From positions 1-59,621 of the forward strand of contig CALUYZ010000010.1 of assembly GCA_944325175.1 (NCBI GenBank): DNA of 59,621 nt. Direction: 5' to 3'. Both the position numbers and the translations under genes were made by a program. How positions within the stretch are numbered: position 1 is the first letter of the stretch; every line of letters begins with the position of its first letter. Shown here in pieces: positions 1 through 8,749 of the stretch. Below the pieces are notes generated by a model that made no database searches, was not told the DNA's origin, and worked only from the letters and a program-made list of their open reading frames with translations. Source of the DNA: Candidatus Gastranaerophilales bacterium (GTDB lineage: Bacteria > Cyanobacteriota > Vampirovibrionia > Gastranaerophilales > Gastranaerophilaceae).

Positions 1-77
1 GAAAAAACATGCGGTTACTTTCAATAGTAATTAGTTGAAATGCTAATATTTTAATTCTTCCTTTGAGAAATGTTTTT
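1..77. repeat. Direct repeat copy 1 (edge of window)
   Basis: These 77 bases recur exactly at 180-256, a spacing of 179 bases. The copy spans the last eight codons of an upstream plus-strand gene, its stop codon, and the last codons of accC on the minus strand, then switches abruptly to the interior of the plus-strand gene at about position 78. It is therefore a displaced junction fragment and not an intact gene end. At the very edge of a sequence this is most often an assembly artefact, but a genuine short tandem duplication cannot be excluded. Confidence 0.9.
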
Positions 78-206
78 GCTGAACAAAAAATGCAAACTCA
101 GCAAGAAACCGTTGAAACAAAGCTTGAGGTTATAAGAGCCGAAAAAGAACAGTGGGAAGAAGCACTTGATAACACTATTGAAAAAACATGCGGTTACTTT
201 CAATAG
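78..206 (+). CDS. C-terminal fragment of an unknown protein
   Basis: An open frame runs into a TAG stop at 204-206 and encodes a charged, helical tail that ends TCGYFQ. It is Glu/Lys/Gln-rich (for example QETVETKLEVIRAEKEQWEE), so a coiled-coil or helical C-terminus is likely. The true 5' part is missing: the sequence upstream of about position 78 is the misplaced repeat copy described at 1-77. It is convergent with accC, whose stop lies at 222. The family is not recognised. Confidence 0.5.
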   Translation, partial: AEQKMQTQQETVETKLEVIRAEKEQWEEALDNTIEKTCGYFQ

Positions 207-256
207 TAATTAGTTGAAATGCTAATATTTTAATTCTTCCTTTGAGAAATGTTTTT
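180..256. repeat. Direct repeat copy 2 (native position)
   Basis: This exact copy of 1-77 sits in its natural context. It covers the end of the plus-strand fragment, the short convergent gap, and the 3' end of accC. Reading continues without a break into accC, so this is the original copy. Confidence 0.9.
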
Positions 257-1589
257 CGATAAAGCTTGTGTCAAAGTTGCCTGAAATAAATACATCGTTA
301 TTTAAAATTGCCTTGTGGAAAGGAATTGTTGTTTTAATTCCTGTAATAATGTATTCATCTAAGGCTCTTAGAGCTCTTTTTCTTGCTTCTTCTCTGTTTC
401 TGCCCCAGCAAATTAATTTTCCTACCATTGAATCATAGTATGGCGGAATTTTATAGCCTGTATAGGCATGAGAATCAATTCTTACACCAAAACCGCCAGG
501 GGCAATGTAGCCTTCAATTTTTCCGGCAAAGGGCATGAAATCTCTTGAAGGGTCTTCTGCATTTATCCTACATTCAATCGCATGACCTCTTAGAGTGACA
601 TCATCTTGGGTGTATGAAAGTTTTTCGCCTGCGGCTACTCTTATTTGCTCTTTAACAATATCCACACCTGAAATCATCTCAGAAACGCAATGTTCAACTT
701 GAACCCTTGTATTCATTTCCATAAAATACCATTTTTTGTTATCAGGGTCAGATTCATCCAACAAAAATTCTAAAGTGCCGGCACCTTCATAATGAATTGC
801 TTTTGCAGCATTAATTGCAGCTTCGCCCATTTTCTTTCTTATATCTTCTGTAATAGCGGGGCTTGGTGCTTCTTCCAATAATTTTTGGTGGCGCCTTTGA
901 ATTGAACAATCTCTTTCGCCTAAGTGAATAACATTGCCGTAGCTATCTGCCAAAATTTGAACTTCAATGTGCCTTGGGTTGATTAAATATTTTTCACAAT
1001 ATACTTCAGGGTTTGCAAAAGAATTTTGAGCTTCTTGACGGCATAAGTTAAATGCATCTTCAAGTTCTTCTTCTTTATTAACTATTCTCATGCCTTTGCC
1101 GCCGCCGCCTGCTGTTGCTTTGATAATAACAGGGTAGCCGACTTTTTTTGCAAATTCTCTGATTTCATCAACATTTTCAACAAGACCGGTTCCGGGGGTA
1201 ACAGGAACGCCTGATTCTATCATTGTTTTTCTGGCACTTGCCTTATCGCCCATTGCTCTCATGGCAGCTGCTGATGGGCCGATGAATTTAATGTGGTGTT
1301 CATCGCAAATATCAACAAAATCTGCACGTTCTGACATAAAGCCGTATCCGGGGTGAATTGCGTCTGCGCCTGAAGTTAAGGCTACGCTTATAATTGCAGG
1401 AATACTTAAATAACTTTTTGAACTCTGATGAGGCCCTATGCAATAAGCTTCATCTGCCAATGAAACATGCAAACTGTCTGCATCAGCTTGCGAATATACG
1501 GCAACCGTTGCAATTCCTAATTCCCTGCATGCTCTTATAATTCTAAGGGCAATTTCCCCTCTGTTTGCTATTAATACTTTTTCAATCAT
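222..1589 (-). CDS. accC: Biotin carboxylase subunit of acetyl-CoA carboxylase
   Basis: AccC carboxylates the biotin on AccB using ATP and bicarbonate, the first half-reaction of malonyl-CoA synthesis in the cytoplasm. The 455 residues match the usual length of about 450. The N-terminus ANRGEIALRIIRACRELGI is the classic biotin carboxylase start. The ATP-grasp glycine loop GGGGKGM, the catalytic stretch MEMNTRVQVEHCVSE and a C-terminal biotin-carboxylase domain are all present. It lies 36 bases downstream of accB on the same strand, in an efp-accB-accC order known from several phyla including cyanobacteria. The carboxyltransferase subunits are encoded separately at 6250-8109. A GGAC-type ribosome site precedes the ATG. 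Confidence 0.98.
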   Translation of the reverse strand: MIEKVLIANRGEIALRIIRACRELGIATVAVYSQADADSLHVSLADEAYCIGPHQSSKSYLSIPAIISVALTSGADAIHPGYGFMSERADFVDICDEHHIKFIGPSAAAMRAMGDKASARKTMIESGVPVTPGTGLVENVDEIREFAKKVGYPVIIKATAGGGGKGMRIVNKEEELEDAFNLCRQEAQNSFANPEVYCEKYLINPRHIEVQILADSYGNVIHLGERDCSIQRRHQKLLEEAPSPAITEDIRKKMGEAAINAAKAIHYEGAGTLEFLLDESDPDNKKWYFMEMNTRVQVEHCVSEMISGVDIVKEQIRVAAGEKLSYTQDDVTLRGHAIECRINAEDPSRDFMPFAGKIEGYIAPGGFGVRIDSHAYTGYKIPPYYDSMVGKLICWGRNREEARKRALRALDEYIITGIKTTIPFHKAILNNDVFISGNFDTSFIEKHFSKEELKY

Positions 1590-1625
1590 ACTTTATGTCC
1601 TAAATAGATGATAGCTTGTGGTTTT

Positions 1626-2084
1626 TTATTCTACATACATTAAAACTTGACCATATTCAACGGATTGACCGTCTTCAACGCAAATTTGAGTGATTTTGCC
1701 TGAAACTTCAGATTCAATTTCGTTCATAAGTTTCATAGCTTCAACAATACAAACCACTTGTCCGGCAGCAACCGTGTCACCAACTTTAACAAATGGTTTT
1801 GCGCCGGGTGAAGGTGCTGCATAGAATGCACCAACCATAGGTGAAGTTATCGCTGTACCTTTTGGTTGTTCAACAGTTTGAGCATTTGAGGCTGCTTGGC
1901 TTGGTACTGCAGCTTGAGCTATTGGAGCTGCCGCTTGAACTGTGCTTGGTGCAACAACTTGAGCGCCTTGTATTCCTCTTTTAATAATGATAGCTTTGTC
2001 GCCATCTTCAACGGTAATTTCTGTTAATTGTTTTTCATCTGCCAAATTGGCAAGTTTTTCTATATATTCTATTTCAAAATTCAT
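1626..2084 (-). CDS. accB: Biotin carboxyl carrier protein
   Basis: AccB carries the covalently bound biotin that shuttles carboxyl groups from AccC to the AccA/AccD carboxyltransferase. The 152 residues divide into a helical N-terminus (about 1-38), a flexible Ala/Pro/Gln linker (about 40-75) and a C-terminal biotinyl domain. The biotinylation motif EAMKLM is intact, with Lys118 as the acceptor. The gene starts four bases after the efp stop codon, so the two are probably translationally coupled. No biotin ligase gene is seen in the window. Confidence 0.97.
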   Translation of the reverse strand: MNFEIEYIEKLANLADEKQLTEITVEDGDKAIIIKRGIQGAQVVAPSTVQAAAPIAQAAVPSQAASNAQTVEQPKGTAITSPMVGAFYAAPSPGAKPFVKVGDTVAAGQVVCIVEAMKLMNEIESEVSGKITQICVEDGQSVEYGQVLMYVE

Positions 2085-2088
2085 AAAT

Positions 2089-2646
2089 TTATACCCTATC
2101 TAAGTATTCGTTAGTTCTGGTGTCAATTCTTAATTTGTCGCCAACTTGAATGAAAAATGGCACGTTGACAATGGCACCGCCTTCTAAAGTTGCCGGTTTG
2201 CTGCCGCCTTGAGCAGTGTTGCCTTTTTCAGCCGGTGGTGTATCAATAACTTCAAGTTCAACAAAATTAGGAAGGTCGATACCTATAATTTTGCCGTTGT
2301 GCATTAAAATTTGCACATTCATATTTTCTTTTAAGTATTTAATGCCATCACCGATGTGATCAGCCGGTACGGGTAATTGTTCGTATGATTCTAAATCCAT
2401 CATAACGTAATCATTACCTTCTTTATAAAGATATTGCATTTCGCGTCTGTCTAAAATTGCTTTTGCAACTTTTTCACCTGCTCTAAAGGTTTTTTCAACA
2501 ACTTGTCCTGTTTCAACGTTTTTTAATTTTGAACGAACAAAAGCAGCACCTTTGCCCGGTTTAACGTGAAGAAATTCAACAACTGACCATAAGCCGTTAT
2601 CTAATTCTAGTGTAAGACCTGTCTTTAAATCGTTTACTGAAATCAT
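2089..2646 (-). CDS. efp: Translation elongation factor P
   Basis: EF-P binds ribosomes stalled on polyproline stretches and promotes peptide bond formation. The 185 residues give the standard three beta-barrel domains. The loop [10 protein letters not shown] places Lys32 at the tip where other bacteria carry a beta-lysyl, 5-aminopentanol or rhamnosyl-Arg modification. A lysine there rules out the rhamnose system. No modification enzyme (EpmA, EpmB or YmfI) is visible nearby. An AAAGGTG ribosome site precedes the ATG. It heads the efp-accB-accC cluster. Confidence 0.97.
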   Translation of the reverse strand: MISVNDLKTGLTLELDNGLWSVVEFLHVKPGKGAAFVRSKLKNVETGQVVEKTFRAGEKVAKAILDRREMQYLYKEGNDYVMMDLESYEQLPVPADHIGDGIKYLKENMNVQILMHNGKIIGIDLPNFVELEVIDTPPAEKGNTAQGGSKPATLEGGAIVNVPFFIQVGDKLRIDTRTNEYLDRV

Positions 2647-2679
2647 AAAAGCACCTTTTAACTACTATCAAGAATGAGT

Positions 2680-3423
2680 TTAACATAAAAGTTGATTTTT
2701 TACATAAATGTTTTCATCATTTTTCAATTTCCGTAACAATTCAGGCGGTTTAGTTTCCATTTTAGATAGAATTTTAGCCGTTTTTTCCCTTATTGTATAG
2801 TCTATAAAATTTGAAGTTTTTGTTAAAATATTTTCTAAATTTTCAATTTTATTTACATCTAAAATGGAAATTGTTTCTAAAAGCCAGTATAAATTAAATG
2901 TAAGTTTATTTTTTGCATGGTTTTTATTTGATTTTGATTCATTTTCAAAAAAAGGCGAATCGGCTTTTATATATTTTGCTAAGCTTAAAAGAACCTCGTT
3001 TGTTTTAATTTCAACCGGTTTAATTAATTTTTGTTTTAGTTTTTGGTTTTTATCTATGAAATTAAGCAAATTTCTAACAACATTCGGGTTAATGTCTAAA
3101 ATTCCGTTTATTATGATTTTGGTTGAATTTTCATCAAGAAAAAATTCTTCTTGATTTAGTTCGTTTAAAATATAAGAAACTGCTTCTCTGATTCTGCCGT
3201 CTTGCCCTGTCAGGTGCGACAAAATTAAGTCGGCTTCAAATTGGTTATCTATACTTTTTAAATTAATTATGGCGACAATCTTTTTTTCATCGTCATTTTC
3301 TGTTAAAATACGGATGATATCTTTTTTGTTGTACTCTTTCAGGCTTATTTCATAGGCTCTAAGTTCAACATTAAAGTTGTCGTCTGTTTGGACTATATTT
3401 GAAAAATCGTTATACTTATTCAT
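2680..3423 (-). CDS. HEAT-repeat-like protein of unknown function
   Basis: This 247-residue protein has no signal peptide or membrane segment. Repeated helical pairs such as REAVSYILNELN, NVVRNLLNFIDKN and REKTAKILSKM resemble HEAT or armadillo-type solenoids, which usually mediate protein-protein contacts. No catalytic motif is seen. It lies 33 bases upstream of efp on the same strand and may be the first gene of that operon. A perfect TATAAT sits seven bases before the ATG with no ribosome site, which suggests a leaderless transcript. The family assignment is tentative. Confidence 0.7.
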   Translation of the reverse strand: MNKYNDFSNIVQTDDNFNVELRAYEISLKEYNKKDIIRILTENDDEKKIVAIINLKSIDNQFEADLILSHLTGQDGRIREAVSYILNELNQEEFFLDENSTKIIINGILDINPNVVRNLLNFIDKNQKLKQKLIKPVEIKTNEVLLSLAKYIKADSPFFENESKSNKNHAKNKLTFNLYWLLETISILDVNKIENLENILTKTSNFIDYTIREKTAKILSKMETKPPELLRKLKNDENIYVKNQLLC

Positions 3424-3430
3424 AAGCTAT

Positions 3431-3436
3431 ATTATA
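3431..3436 (-). promoter_or_regulatory. -10 box with leaderless spacing for the HEAT-like gene
   Basis: On the minus strand TATAAT is followed by seven bases and then the ATG at 3423. Transcription would be expected to begin at or next to the A of the ATG. No purine-rich ribosome site fits in the gap. The -35 region is poor. Confidence 0.55.
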
Positions 3437-3511
3437 ACCTGAACCGTTAATTTGCCTTAAAAATTATAGGTTAAAATATAATTAAGTTTACAAATTTATA
3501 AGGAAATAATT

Positions 3512-3682
3512 ATGAAATCTGTTTTAAATTTTTTCTCTAATATTTTTAATATTGAATCTAAAAATGAATACATTGGCCTTTCAAGTTTTAAGGTTGTTGA
3601 AAATAAAAAACCTGAAATTAAAAAAGATGTTCAAACATTTGAAAAAACAAGCTTGACAGGCTTATTAAAAAGAGTTGGTTAA
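3512..3682 (+). CDS. Small 56-residue protein of unknown function
   Basis: The ORF begins at an ATG preceded by an AAGGA ribosome site with eight-base spacing and ends at TAA, overlapping the convergent DUF212 gene by 18 bases. The product starts MKSVLNFFSNIFNI, a short amphipathic or hydrophobic helix, and ends in a basic tail TSLTGLLKRVG. A TATAAT at 3477-3482 could be its -10 box. The ribosome site, promoter and codon usage support a real gene, but the product matches no family I recognise. A membrane-peripheral role is conceivable from the N-terminal helix. Confidence 0.6.
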   Translation: MKSVLNFFSNIFNIESKNEYIGLSSFKVVENKKPEIKKDVQTFEKTSLTGLLKRVG

Positions 3683-4162
3683 GCTTGTTATAAAGCTTGA
3701 AAAATCAATAAGTTCGGGCATTTTAAAATGCACAAAAAGAGAAATTAAAATGCCCAAAAGTATTCCCATTAAAACTTCTAAGGGTGTATGACCCAAAAGT
3801 TCTTTTAAAACTTCATAAGGCTTTGTTGTTTCATTGTGAAGGTTCCATTCGCTAACTAATCTGTTTAATGTTGCTGCTGTTTTTCCGGCTGCACGTCTTA
3901 AACCTTGAGCATCTTGAATTACCACAAGTGAAAAACCTAAGGCAACAGCAAATGAAATGGATGTAAAGCCTTCAATTAAGCCAACGCTCGTAGTTAGGGC
4001 GACAACGCCTGCCGAATGAGAACTCGGCATGCCGCCTGTTGTTGTGAAAATTTTGAAATTTATTTTTTTATGAACAAAAATATAAATTATTACTTTTAGA
4101 ATTTGCGCAATACAAGCCGAAAGTATGCCTGCAAACATTGCCTCTAAACCTGTATTATACAT
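3665..4162 (-). CDS. Divergent PAP2 (DUF212, YuiD-like) membrane protein
   Basis: The 165 residues form several membrane helices. Short conserved motifs typical of the divergent PAP2 family are visible: GGMPSSHSAGVVAL near the N-terminal third and DAQGLRRAAGKTA in the middle. The SSHS stretch corresponds to phosphatase motif 2 of lipid phosphatases, but the physiological substrate of this family is not established. It is 17 bases downstream of the polyprenyl diphosphate synthase gene, so an isoprenoid or undecaprenyl phosphate substrate is an attractive inference. An AGGGGG ribosome site supports the start. Confidence 0.88.
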   Translation of the reverse strand: MYNTGLEAMFAGILSACIAQILKVIIYIFVHKKINFKIFTTTGGMPSSHSAGVVALTTSVGLIEGFTSISFAVALGFSLVVIQDAQGLRRAAGKTAATLNRLVSEWNLHNETTKPYEVLKELLGHTPLEVLMGILLGILISLFVHFKMPELIDFSSFITSLTNSF

Positions 4163-4179
4163 TTTGCCCCCTTGAAAAT

Positions 4180-5079
4180 TTAAAATATTTTATTTGTTAT
4201 GGAATCTAAAATTTCATAAAAAGTTTCTGATTCAATTCCGTTTGAATTTAGTATATCATAACAGATTTTCTTTTGACTAATCAATTTTTCTTTAGCGCCT
4301 ATCAGACCATATTTTTCAACATAGGTTAATTTGTTTTCGTCTTTATCTTTTCCTGTTTTTTTGCCCATTTCATCCGTTGTTGAGATAACATCTAAAATGT
4401 CGTCTGCCATTTGAAATGCTATGCCAAATTCGTATGCAAATTTTCTTAAAATTTCTGTTTTTTTAGAATCGGCACCGCCTAAAATTGCCCCTATTGAAAG
4501 GCTTGCAGCAAATAGTGCGCCTGTTTTGTACTTTTGAATATATTGAAGCATGTTTTCATTGTTTTTTAAATTAAATGTTGAATTTGATGCTTCAATGTCT
4601 GCGGTTTGACCGCCTACTATGCCAAAAATTCCGGCTGCTATTGAATATTCTTTAATGGCTTTTAAAATTCTTTCTGCGCCAACTGCTTTTGAGGTTTTTT
4701 CTGCAATAATTTGTACTCCTAAGCTTATTAATGCATCCCCTGCAAGAATTGCTGCTGCTTCACCAAAAACTTTGTGGTTTGTGGGTTTACCCCTTCTTAG
4801 ATCGTCATTGTCCATTGAAGGTAAATCATCATGGATTAAACTTTGGCTGTGCAACATTTCAAGGGCACAGGCAGAGGGCAGTGCATTAAAATAATCATTT
4901 GAAAAAATTCTGCAAGCTTCTAAACACAAAATTGCCCTTAATCTTTTGCCGCCAAGACAGGTTGTATATTTCATTGCTTCAGCTGTTTTTTTTGCAAAAA
5001 AATGCTCTTTGTTATTTAAAATTTCATCAAAATAATTAACAAGCGTTTCATCAACTATTTTTTTATATCCCTTAATCAT
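4180..5079 (-). CDS. ispA: Polyprenyl (farnesyl/geranylgeranyl) diphosphate synthase
   Basis: This enzyme condenses isopentenyl diphosphate with allylic diphosphates to give C15 or C20 chains. The 299 residues match the IspA length. The first aspartate-rich motif is HDDLPSMDNDDLRRG and the second is FQMADDILD; both bind magnesium-diphosphate. The extra two residues in the first motif (DDLPSMD) are the bacterial short-chain pattern. Product length cannot be fixed from sequence alone. It overlaps the rsgA stop by eight bases, so the two genes are probably co-translated. Confidence 0.93.
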   Translation of the reverse strand: MIKGYKKIVDETLVNYFDEILNNKEHFFAKKTAEAMKYTTCLGGKRLRAILCLEACRIFSNDYFNALPSACALEMLHSQSLIHDDLPSMDNDDLRRGKPTNHKVFGEAAAILAGDALISLGVQIIAEKTSKAVGAERILKAIKEYSIAAGIFGIVGGQTADIEASNSTFNLKNNENMLQYIQKYKTGALFAASLSIGAILGGADSKKTEILRKFAYEFGIAFQMADDILDVISTTDEMGKKTGKDKDENKLTYVEKYGLIGAKEKLISQKKICYDILNSNGIESETFYEILDSITNKIF

Positions 5080-6094
5080 CTTTTTCTCCGATTTCTTTTA
5101 AATGAAGGTTTTTTGTGGTTTGGTTTATTTTTTTTCTTGAATAACTTCTTTTTTTGGAACTTATTTTGGCAAAAGTTTTTTCTTGAAAAAATTTGCTTGT
5201 CCCTTCTTCTTTTTGGCTTTCGTAGGTTACTTTTTGTTTATATTCTTTTGCTTCTTGTAAAAATTTAAGATAGCTTTCGTATCTTTCTTTGTTTATTTTA
5301 TCTGAATTTTTGATAACATTGCAATCTTCATCATTATTGGTGTGAAGGCAATCTTGATATTTGCAGTTTTTTGCAAAATGGTAAATATCATCAAATAAAA
5401 TATCCAAGTCTTTGGGAAGCAAAAAATCGAAAGTAAGCCGTGAAAACCCCGGTGTATCAATAATTTTTGTTCCCTTGAATTCTATAATTTCACAGTGTCT
5501 TGTTGTGTGGCAGCCACGTTTGTTTTTAAGGCTTACGTTTCCTGTTTTTATATTACCGTTTGTCAGTGCATTTAAAATTGAACTTTTCCCTACACCCGAT
5601 AAACCTGAAAAAGCAATGGTTTTATTTTTAATAAGGTTGAAAAATTTTTCTAAGCCGTCATTATATAAGGCTGATGTAAAAATAATTTTATAACCTAATG
5701 GTTCATATATATTTTTTATTATATTTTTTATTTCAATAAGTTCTTTTTCATTCATTAAATCGTCTTTGTTAAAACATAAAAGAACATCAATTTTATGATA
5801 TTTAAAAAAGGTTAAATATCTGTTTAGCTGGATAAAATCAATTTCAGGCTCTAAAAGCGAAGAAACCACAACAACCATATCTAAGTTCGAAACAGCCGGT
5901 CTATCAACGGTATTTTTTCTTTCTAAAAGGTTATAAATTGCATTATTTTCAACTTCAACAAAATCGCCCGTTTTGATTTTGATTTTTTGTTTTTTTAAAA
6001 TTTCTCTTAATTTGCACTCAATTAATTCACCCTCTGTATCTAAAGGTTTTACATAATAAAAATCGGAATGAATTTTATAAACTTGTGCCCTCAT
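5072..6094 (-). CDS. rsgA: Ribosome small-subunit-dependent GTPase A
   Basis: RsgA is a late 30S maturation factor. The 340-residue protein shows the circular permutation diagnostic of the family: the NKDD G4 motif comes first, followed by the P-loop GLSGVGKSS and the DTPG G3 motif. An N-terminal OB-fold region covers about residues 1-65. The zinc knuckle is present (CKYQDCLH followed by a later Cys). The C-terminus carries a long basic tail rich in Lys and Arg, plausible for rRNA contact. A TATGAT with an upstream TG ends nine bases before the ATG, so its leader must be very short. Confidence 0.96.
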   Translation of the reverse strand: MRAQVYKIHSDFYYVKPLDTEGELIECKLREILKKQKIKIKTGDFVEVENNAIYNLLERKNTVDRPAVSNLDMVVVVSSLLEPEIDFIQLNRYLTFFKYHKIDVLLCFNKDDLMNEKELIEIKNIIKNIYEPLGYKIIFTSALYNDGLEKFFNLIKNKTIAFSGLSGVGKSSILNALTNGNIKTGNVSLKNKRGCHTTRHCEIIEFKGTKIIDTPGFSRLTFDFLLPKDLDILFDDIYHFAKNCKYQDCLHTNNDEDCNVIKNSDKINKERYESYLKFLQEAKEYKQKVTYESQKEEGTSKFFQEKTFAKISSKKRSYSRKKINQTTKNLHLKEIGEKDD

Positions 6095-6177
6095 AACAAA
6101 ACAATCATATCAAATTAAAAAAAAAATTCCATTGCGGGCGGAATTATTTTAACAATATATAAGAGTTTTTAACTTAC

Positions 6178-6206
6178 TTGTTCTATATGTTTTATTATAT
6201 TATAAT
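6178..6206 (+). promoter_or_regulatory. Candidate sigma-70-type promoter of the accD operon
   Basis: TTGTTC at 6178-6183 and a perfect TATAAT at 6201-6206 are separated by 17 bases. The predicted leader is about 37 bases and ends in an AAGGA ribosome site before the accD ATG at 6250. Confidence 0.6.
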
Positions 6207-6249
6207 ATTTATGATAAATGGAAAAGATTGTATTTAAGGAAAATGCCTT

Positions 6250-7119
6250 ATGAGTTTAACCGATTGGTTTAATAAAAGAAAGCAAGAACAAAAACAGGCT
6301 TTAAGAGAAAATGAAGTAAATATAGATGATTCAATAGGCAAATTGTGGAGCCTTTGCTATAACTGCAATTCTCAGCTTCCAAAAAAAGATTTGGAACACA
6401 ATTTAATGGTATGCCCTAATTGTGATTATCATTTCAGAATAAGCGCAAGAGACAGAATTAAGCTTGTAATAGACGAAGGAACTTTTGAAGAAAAATTTGC
6501 AAATATTAAAGGTGTTGACCCTTTAGAATTTTTTGATACCAAGCCCTATCACAAAAGGCAAGAAGAAGCACACACAAAAACAGGTCTTGATGAGGCTGTT
6601 ATTGTAGGCACAGGAAATATTGACGGTCAAAGGGTTGCTGTTGCCGTTATGGATTTTGATTATATGGGCGGTTCAATGGGTTCTGTTGTCGGTGAAAAAG
6701 TTACAAGAATTATGGAACTTGCACTTCAAGAAAAAATACCCATGATTGCTTTTACCGCATCAGGTGGCGCAAGGATGCAAGAATCAGCTCTAAGTTTAAT
6801 GCAAATGGCAAAAACAAGCTGTGCCGTTGCAAGATTAAACGAAGCAAAAGTTCTTTACATAACAGTTTTATGTGAACCTACATTTGGCGGTGTTACTGCA
6901 AGCTTTGGCACATTGGGCGATATTATGATAGCTGAAAAAGGTGCAAGAATTGGTTTTGCAGGCAGAAGGGTAATTGAGCAAACAATTAAACAAAAACTCC
7001 CCGCAGATTTCCAAACGGCAGAATACCTGTTAAAATATGGTCAAATTGATTTTATTGTTGAAAGAAAAGAAATGAAAGAAAAACTTTCAAAACTAATCTC
7101 GATGCACACAAAAAAATAA
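6250..7119 (+). CDS. accD: Acetyl-CoA carboxylase carboxyltransferase subunit beta
   Basis: AccD forms, with AccA, the carboxyltransferase that moves the carboxyl group from biotin to acetyl-CoA. The 289 residues include the N-terminal zinc ribbon CYNCNSQLPKK plus CPNC, a hallmark of bacterial AccD, followed by the crotonase-like fold with FTASGGARMQE and TFGGVTASFGTLGD forming oxyanion and CoA sites. It is 15 bases upstream of accA. Together with accB and accC on the other strand the enzyme set is complete. Confidence 0.98.
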   Translation: MSLTDWFNKRKQEQKQALRENEVNIDDSIGKLWSLCYNCNSQLPKKDLEHNLMVCPNCDYHFRISARDRIKLVIDEGTFEEKFANIKGVDPLEFFDTKPYHKRQEEAHTKTGLDEAVIVGTGNIDGQRVAVAVMDFDYMGGSMGSVVGEKVTRIMELALQEKIPMIAFTASGGARMQESALSLMQMAKTSCAVARLNEAKVLYITVLCEPTFGGVTASFGTLGDIMIAEKGARIGFAGRRVIEQTIKQKLPADFQTAEYLLKYGQIDFIVERKEMKEKLSKLISMHTKK

Positions 7120-7134
7120 AGAAAGTAATTTATA

Positions 7135-8109
7135 ATGTTAGAAACAGATAATAAAAAAATTCAAATACTTGATTTTGAGAAGCCAATTTATATAATGCAG
7201 GAAAAAATCGAGGAATTAAAGAAAATAAGCATGGATACAAATATGAACTATAACTCTGAAATTGAAACTCTTGAAAAACAAACTGAAGAGTATAAAAAGG
7301 AACTTTATGAAAATTTAGAGCCTTATCAAAAGTTGCAAATTGCAAGGCATCCGATGCGCCCTAATTTTTACGATTATGTCAATTTTATGACTGAAGATTT
7401 TATCGAGCTTCACGGTGACAGAGAAGGAACCGATGATAGGGCTATTGCAGGCGGAGTTGCCAGAATTAACGGTATTCCTGTTATGATTATAGGAACAGTT
7501 AAAGGTAAAACAACAAAAGAAAATTTAGAATGTAATTTCGGCATGCCCCAACCTCAAGGGTACAGAAAAGCATTAAGGTTGTTTGAACATGCTTCAAGGT
7601 TTAATCTTCCTATAATTACATTAATTGATACAATGGGTGCTTACCCCGGTATTAAAGCAGAAGAAACAGGGCAAGGCATTGCAATCGCTGTAAATTTAAA
7701 AGAAATGGCAAAATTAGATGTTCCCGTTGTTTCCGTTATTACAGGCGAAGGCTGTTCAGGCGGTGCTTTAGGGTTGGCTGTTTCAGATAAAGTGATGATA
7801 TTGGAACATGCATACTACACTGTTATATCGCCTGAAGGATGTGCTTCAATTCTTTGGCGTGATGCTTCAATGGCAAACAAAGCAGCAAATGCGCTTAAAA
7901 TTACAGGGGATGATTTGCTCAAATTTAAAATCGTTGATGAAGTAGTTAAAGAACCAATAGGCGGTGCGCATTACGACCCTGAATTAATGGCAGCCAACTT
8001 GAAAGAATCTTTATTAAGAGCATTGGATGAATTTAAAGATATGACACCTGATGAATTAAAAAATCACAGATATAATAAATTCAGAGCTCTTGGTGTTTTT
8101 GCTCAATAA
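7135..8109 (+). CDS. accA: Acetyl-CoA carboxylase carboxyltransferase subunit alpha
   Basis: The 324-residue AccA begins with a helical coiled segment (LEKQTEEYKKELYENLEPYQ) and contains the conserved RPNFYDYVNFM, ELHGDREGTDDRAIAGG and TGEGCSGGALGL motifs of the CoA-binding crotonase fold. Its length matches the family. It follows accD at 15 bases and is followed after 12 bases by a PilZ gene with its own ribosome site, so transcription probably continues into the c-di-GMP genes. Confidence 0.98.
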   Translation: MLETDNKKIQILDFEKPIYIMQEKIEELKKISMDTNMNYNSEIETLEKQTEEYKKELYENLEPYQKLQIARHPMRPNFYDYVNFMTEDFIELHGDREGTDDRAIAGGVARINGIPVMIIGTVKGKTTKENLECNFGMPQPQGYRKALRLFEHASRFNLPIITLIDTMGAYPGIKAEETGQGIAIAVNLKEMAKLDVPVVSVITGEGCSGGALGLAVSDKVMILEHAYYTVISPEGCASILWRDASMANKAANALKITGDDLLKFKIVDEVVKEPIGGAHYDPELMAANLKESLLRALDEFKDMTPDELKNHRYNKFRALGVFAQ

Positions 8110-8121
8110 AAAGAGGTAAAA

Positions 8122-8733
8122 ATGGAAATTAAATTCGAAGATGCAAAAAATTTAAAAATAGTGCCTGAAAGGTATGAAAGCTCTACAATTTTTGACATAG
8201 TCAATATAGAAAATGATAAGGTAAAAATTAATTTACCTCTTGCATCAGATATTGAATTAAAAGATTACAATAAAGGCGAAACAGTTGAAATGTTTGGGCT
8301 TGGAAAAGCCGGTCTTATATATTTTACCTCTGAAATTATTGATAAAGAAAATAAAAATCTGACAATTAAATTCCCCGTTGATGTTAAACAAATTCAAAGA
8401 AGAAAATATTCTCGTGTGCCTTATGACGGCAAACTTGTGATAAAAGGTGAAGCCGACATTAAAATTATTACGGAAGATATTTCAGCCGGTGGTCTTAAAT
8501 TTACATCAGATACTCCTTTTATGGTAGGTAATGAGTATGAAATTAAGGTAGAATTGTCTAATAATCTTGTGATTAATTGTACAATGCAGCCAATAAGAGT
8601 TGAAGAAACAGAAGATGCAAACCTTCTTCCATATTCAATATCAGCAAAGTTTAAAAAGATAAGAAGTATTGATAGAATTGCCCTGATGCAATATTCACTA
8701 AGATTAATCTCGGAGTTGGAAAATAAAGCATAA
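8122..8733 (+). CDS. PilZ-domain c-di-GMP receptor
   Basis: The 203-residue protein has an N-terminal YcgR-like beta domain (about 1-90) and a C-terminal PilZ domain. Both c-di-GMP-binding signatures are intact: RKYSR (RxxxR) at the domain border and DISAGG (DxSxxG) about 30 residues later. Proteins of this layout sense cyclic di-GMP and control motility, secretion or polysaccharide synthesis. It is 12 bases downstream of accA and 16 bases upstream of a histidine kinase. The output target is not known. Confidence 0.9.
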   Translation: MEIKFEDAKNLKIVPERYESSTIFDIVNIENDKVKINLPLASDIELKDYNKGETVEMFGLGKAGLIYFTSEIIDKENKNLTIKFPVDVKQIQRRKYSRVPYDGKLVIKGEADIKIITEDISAGGLKFTSDTPFMVGNEYEIKVELSNNLVINCTMQPIRVEETEDANLLPYSISAKFKKIRSIDRIALMQYSLRLISELENKA

Positions 8734-8749
8734 AATTTAGGAGTTTTTT

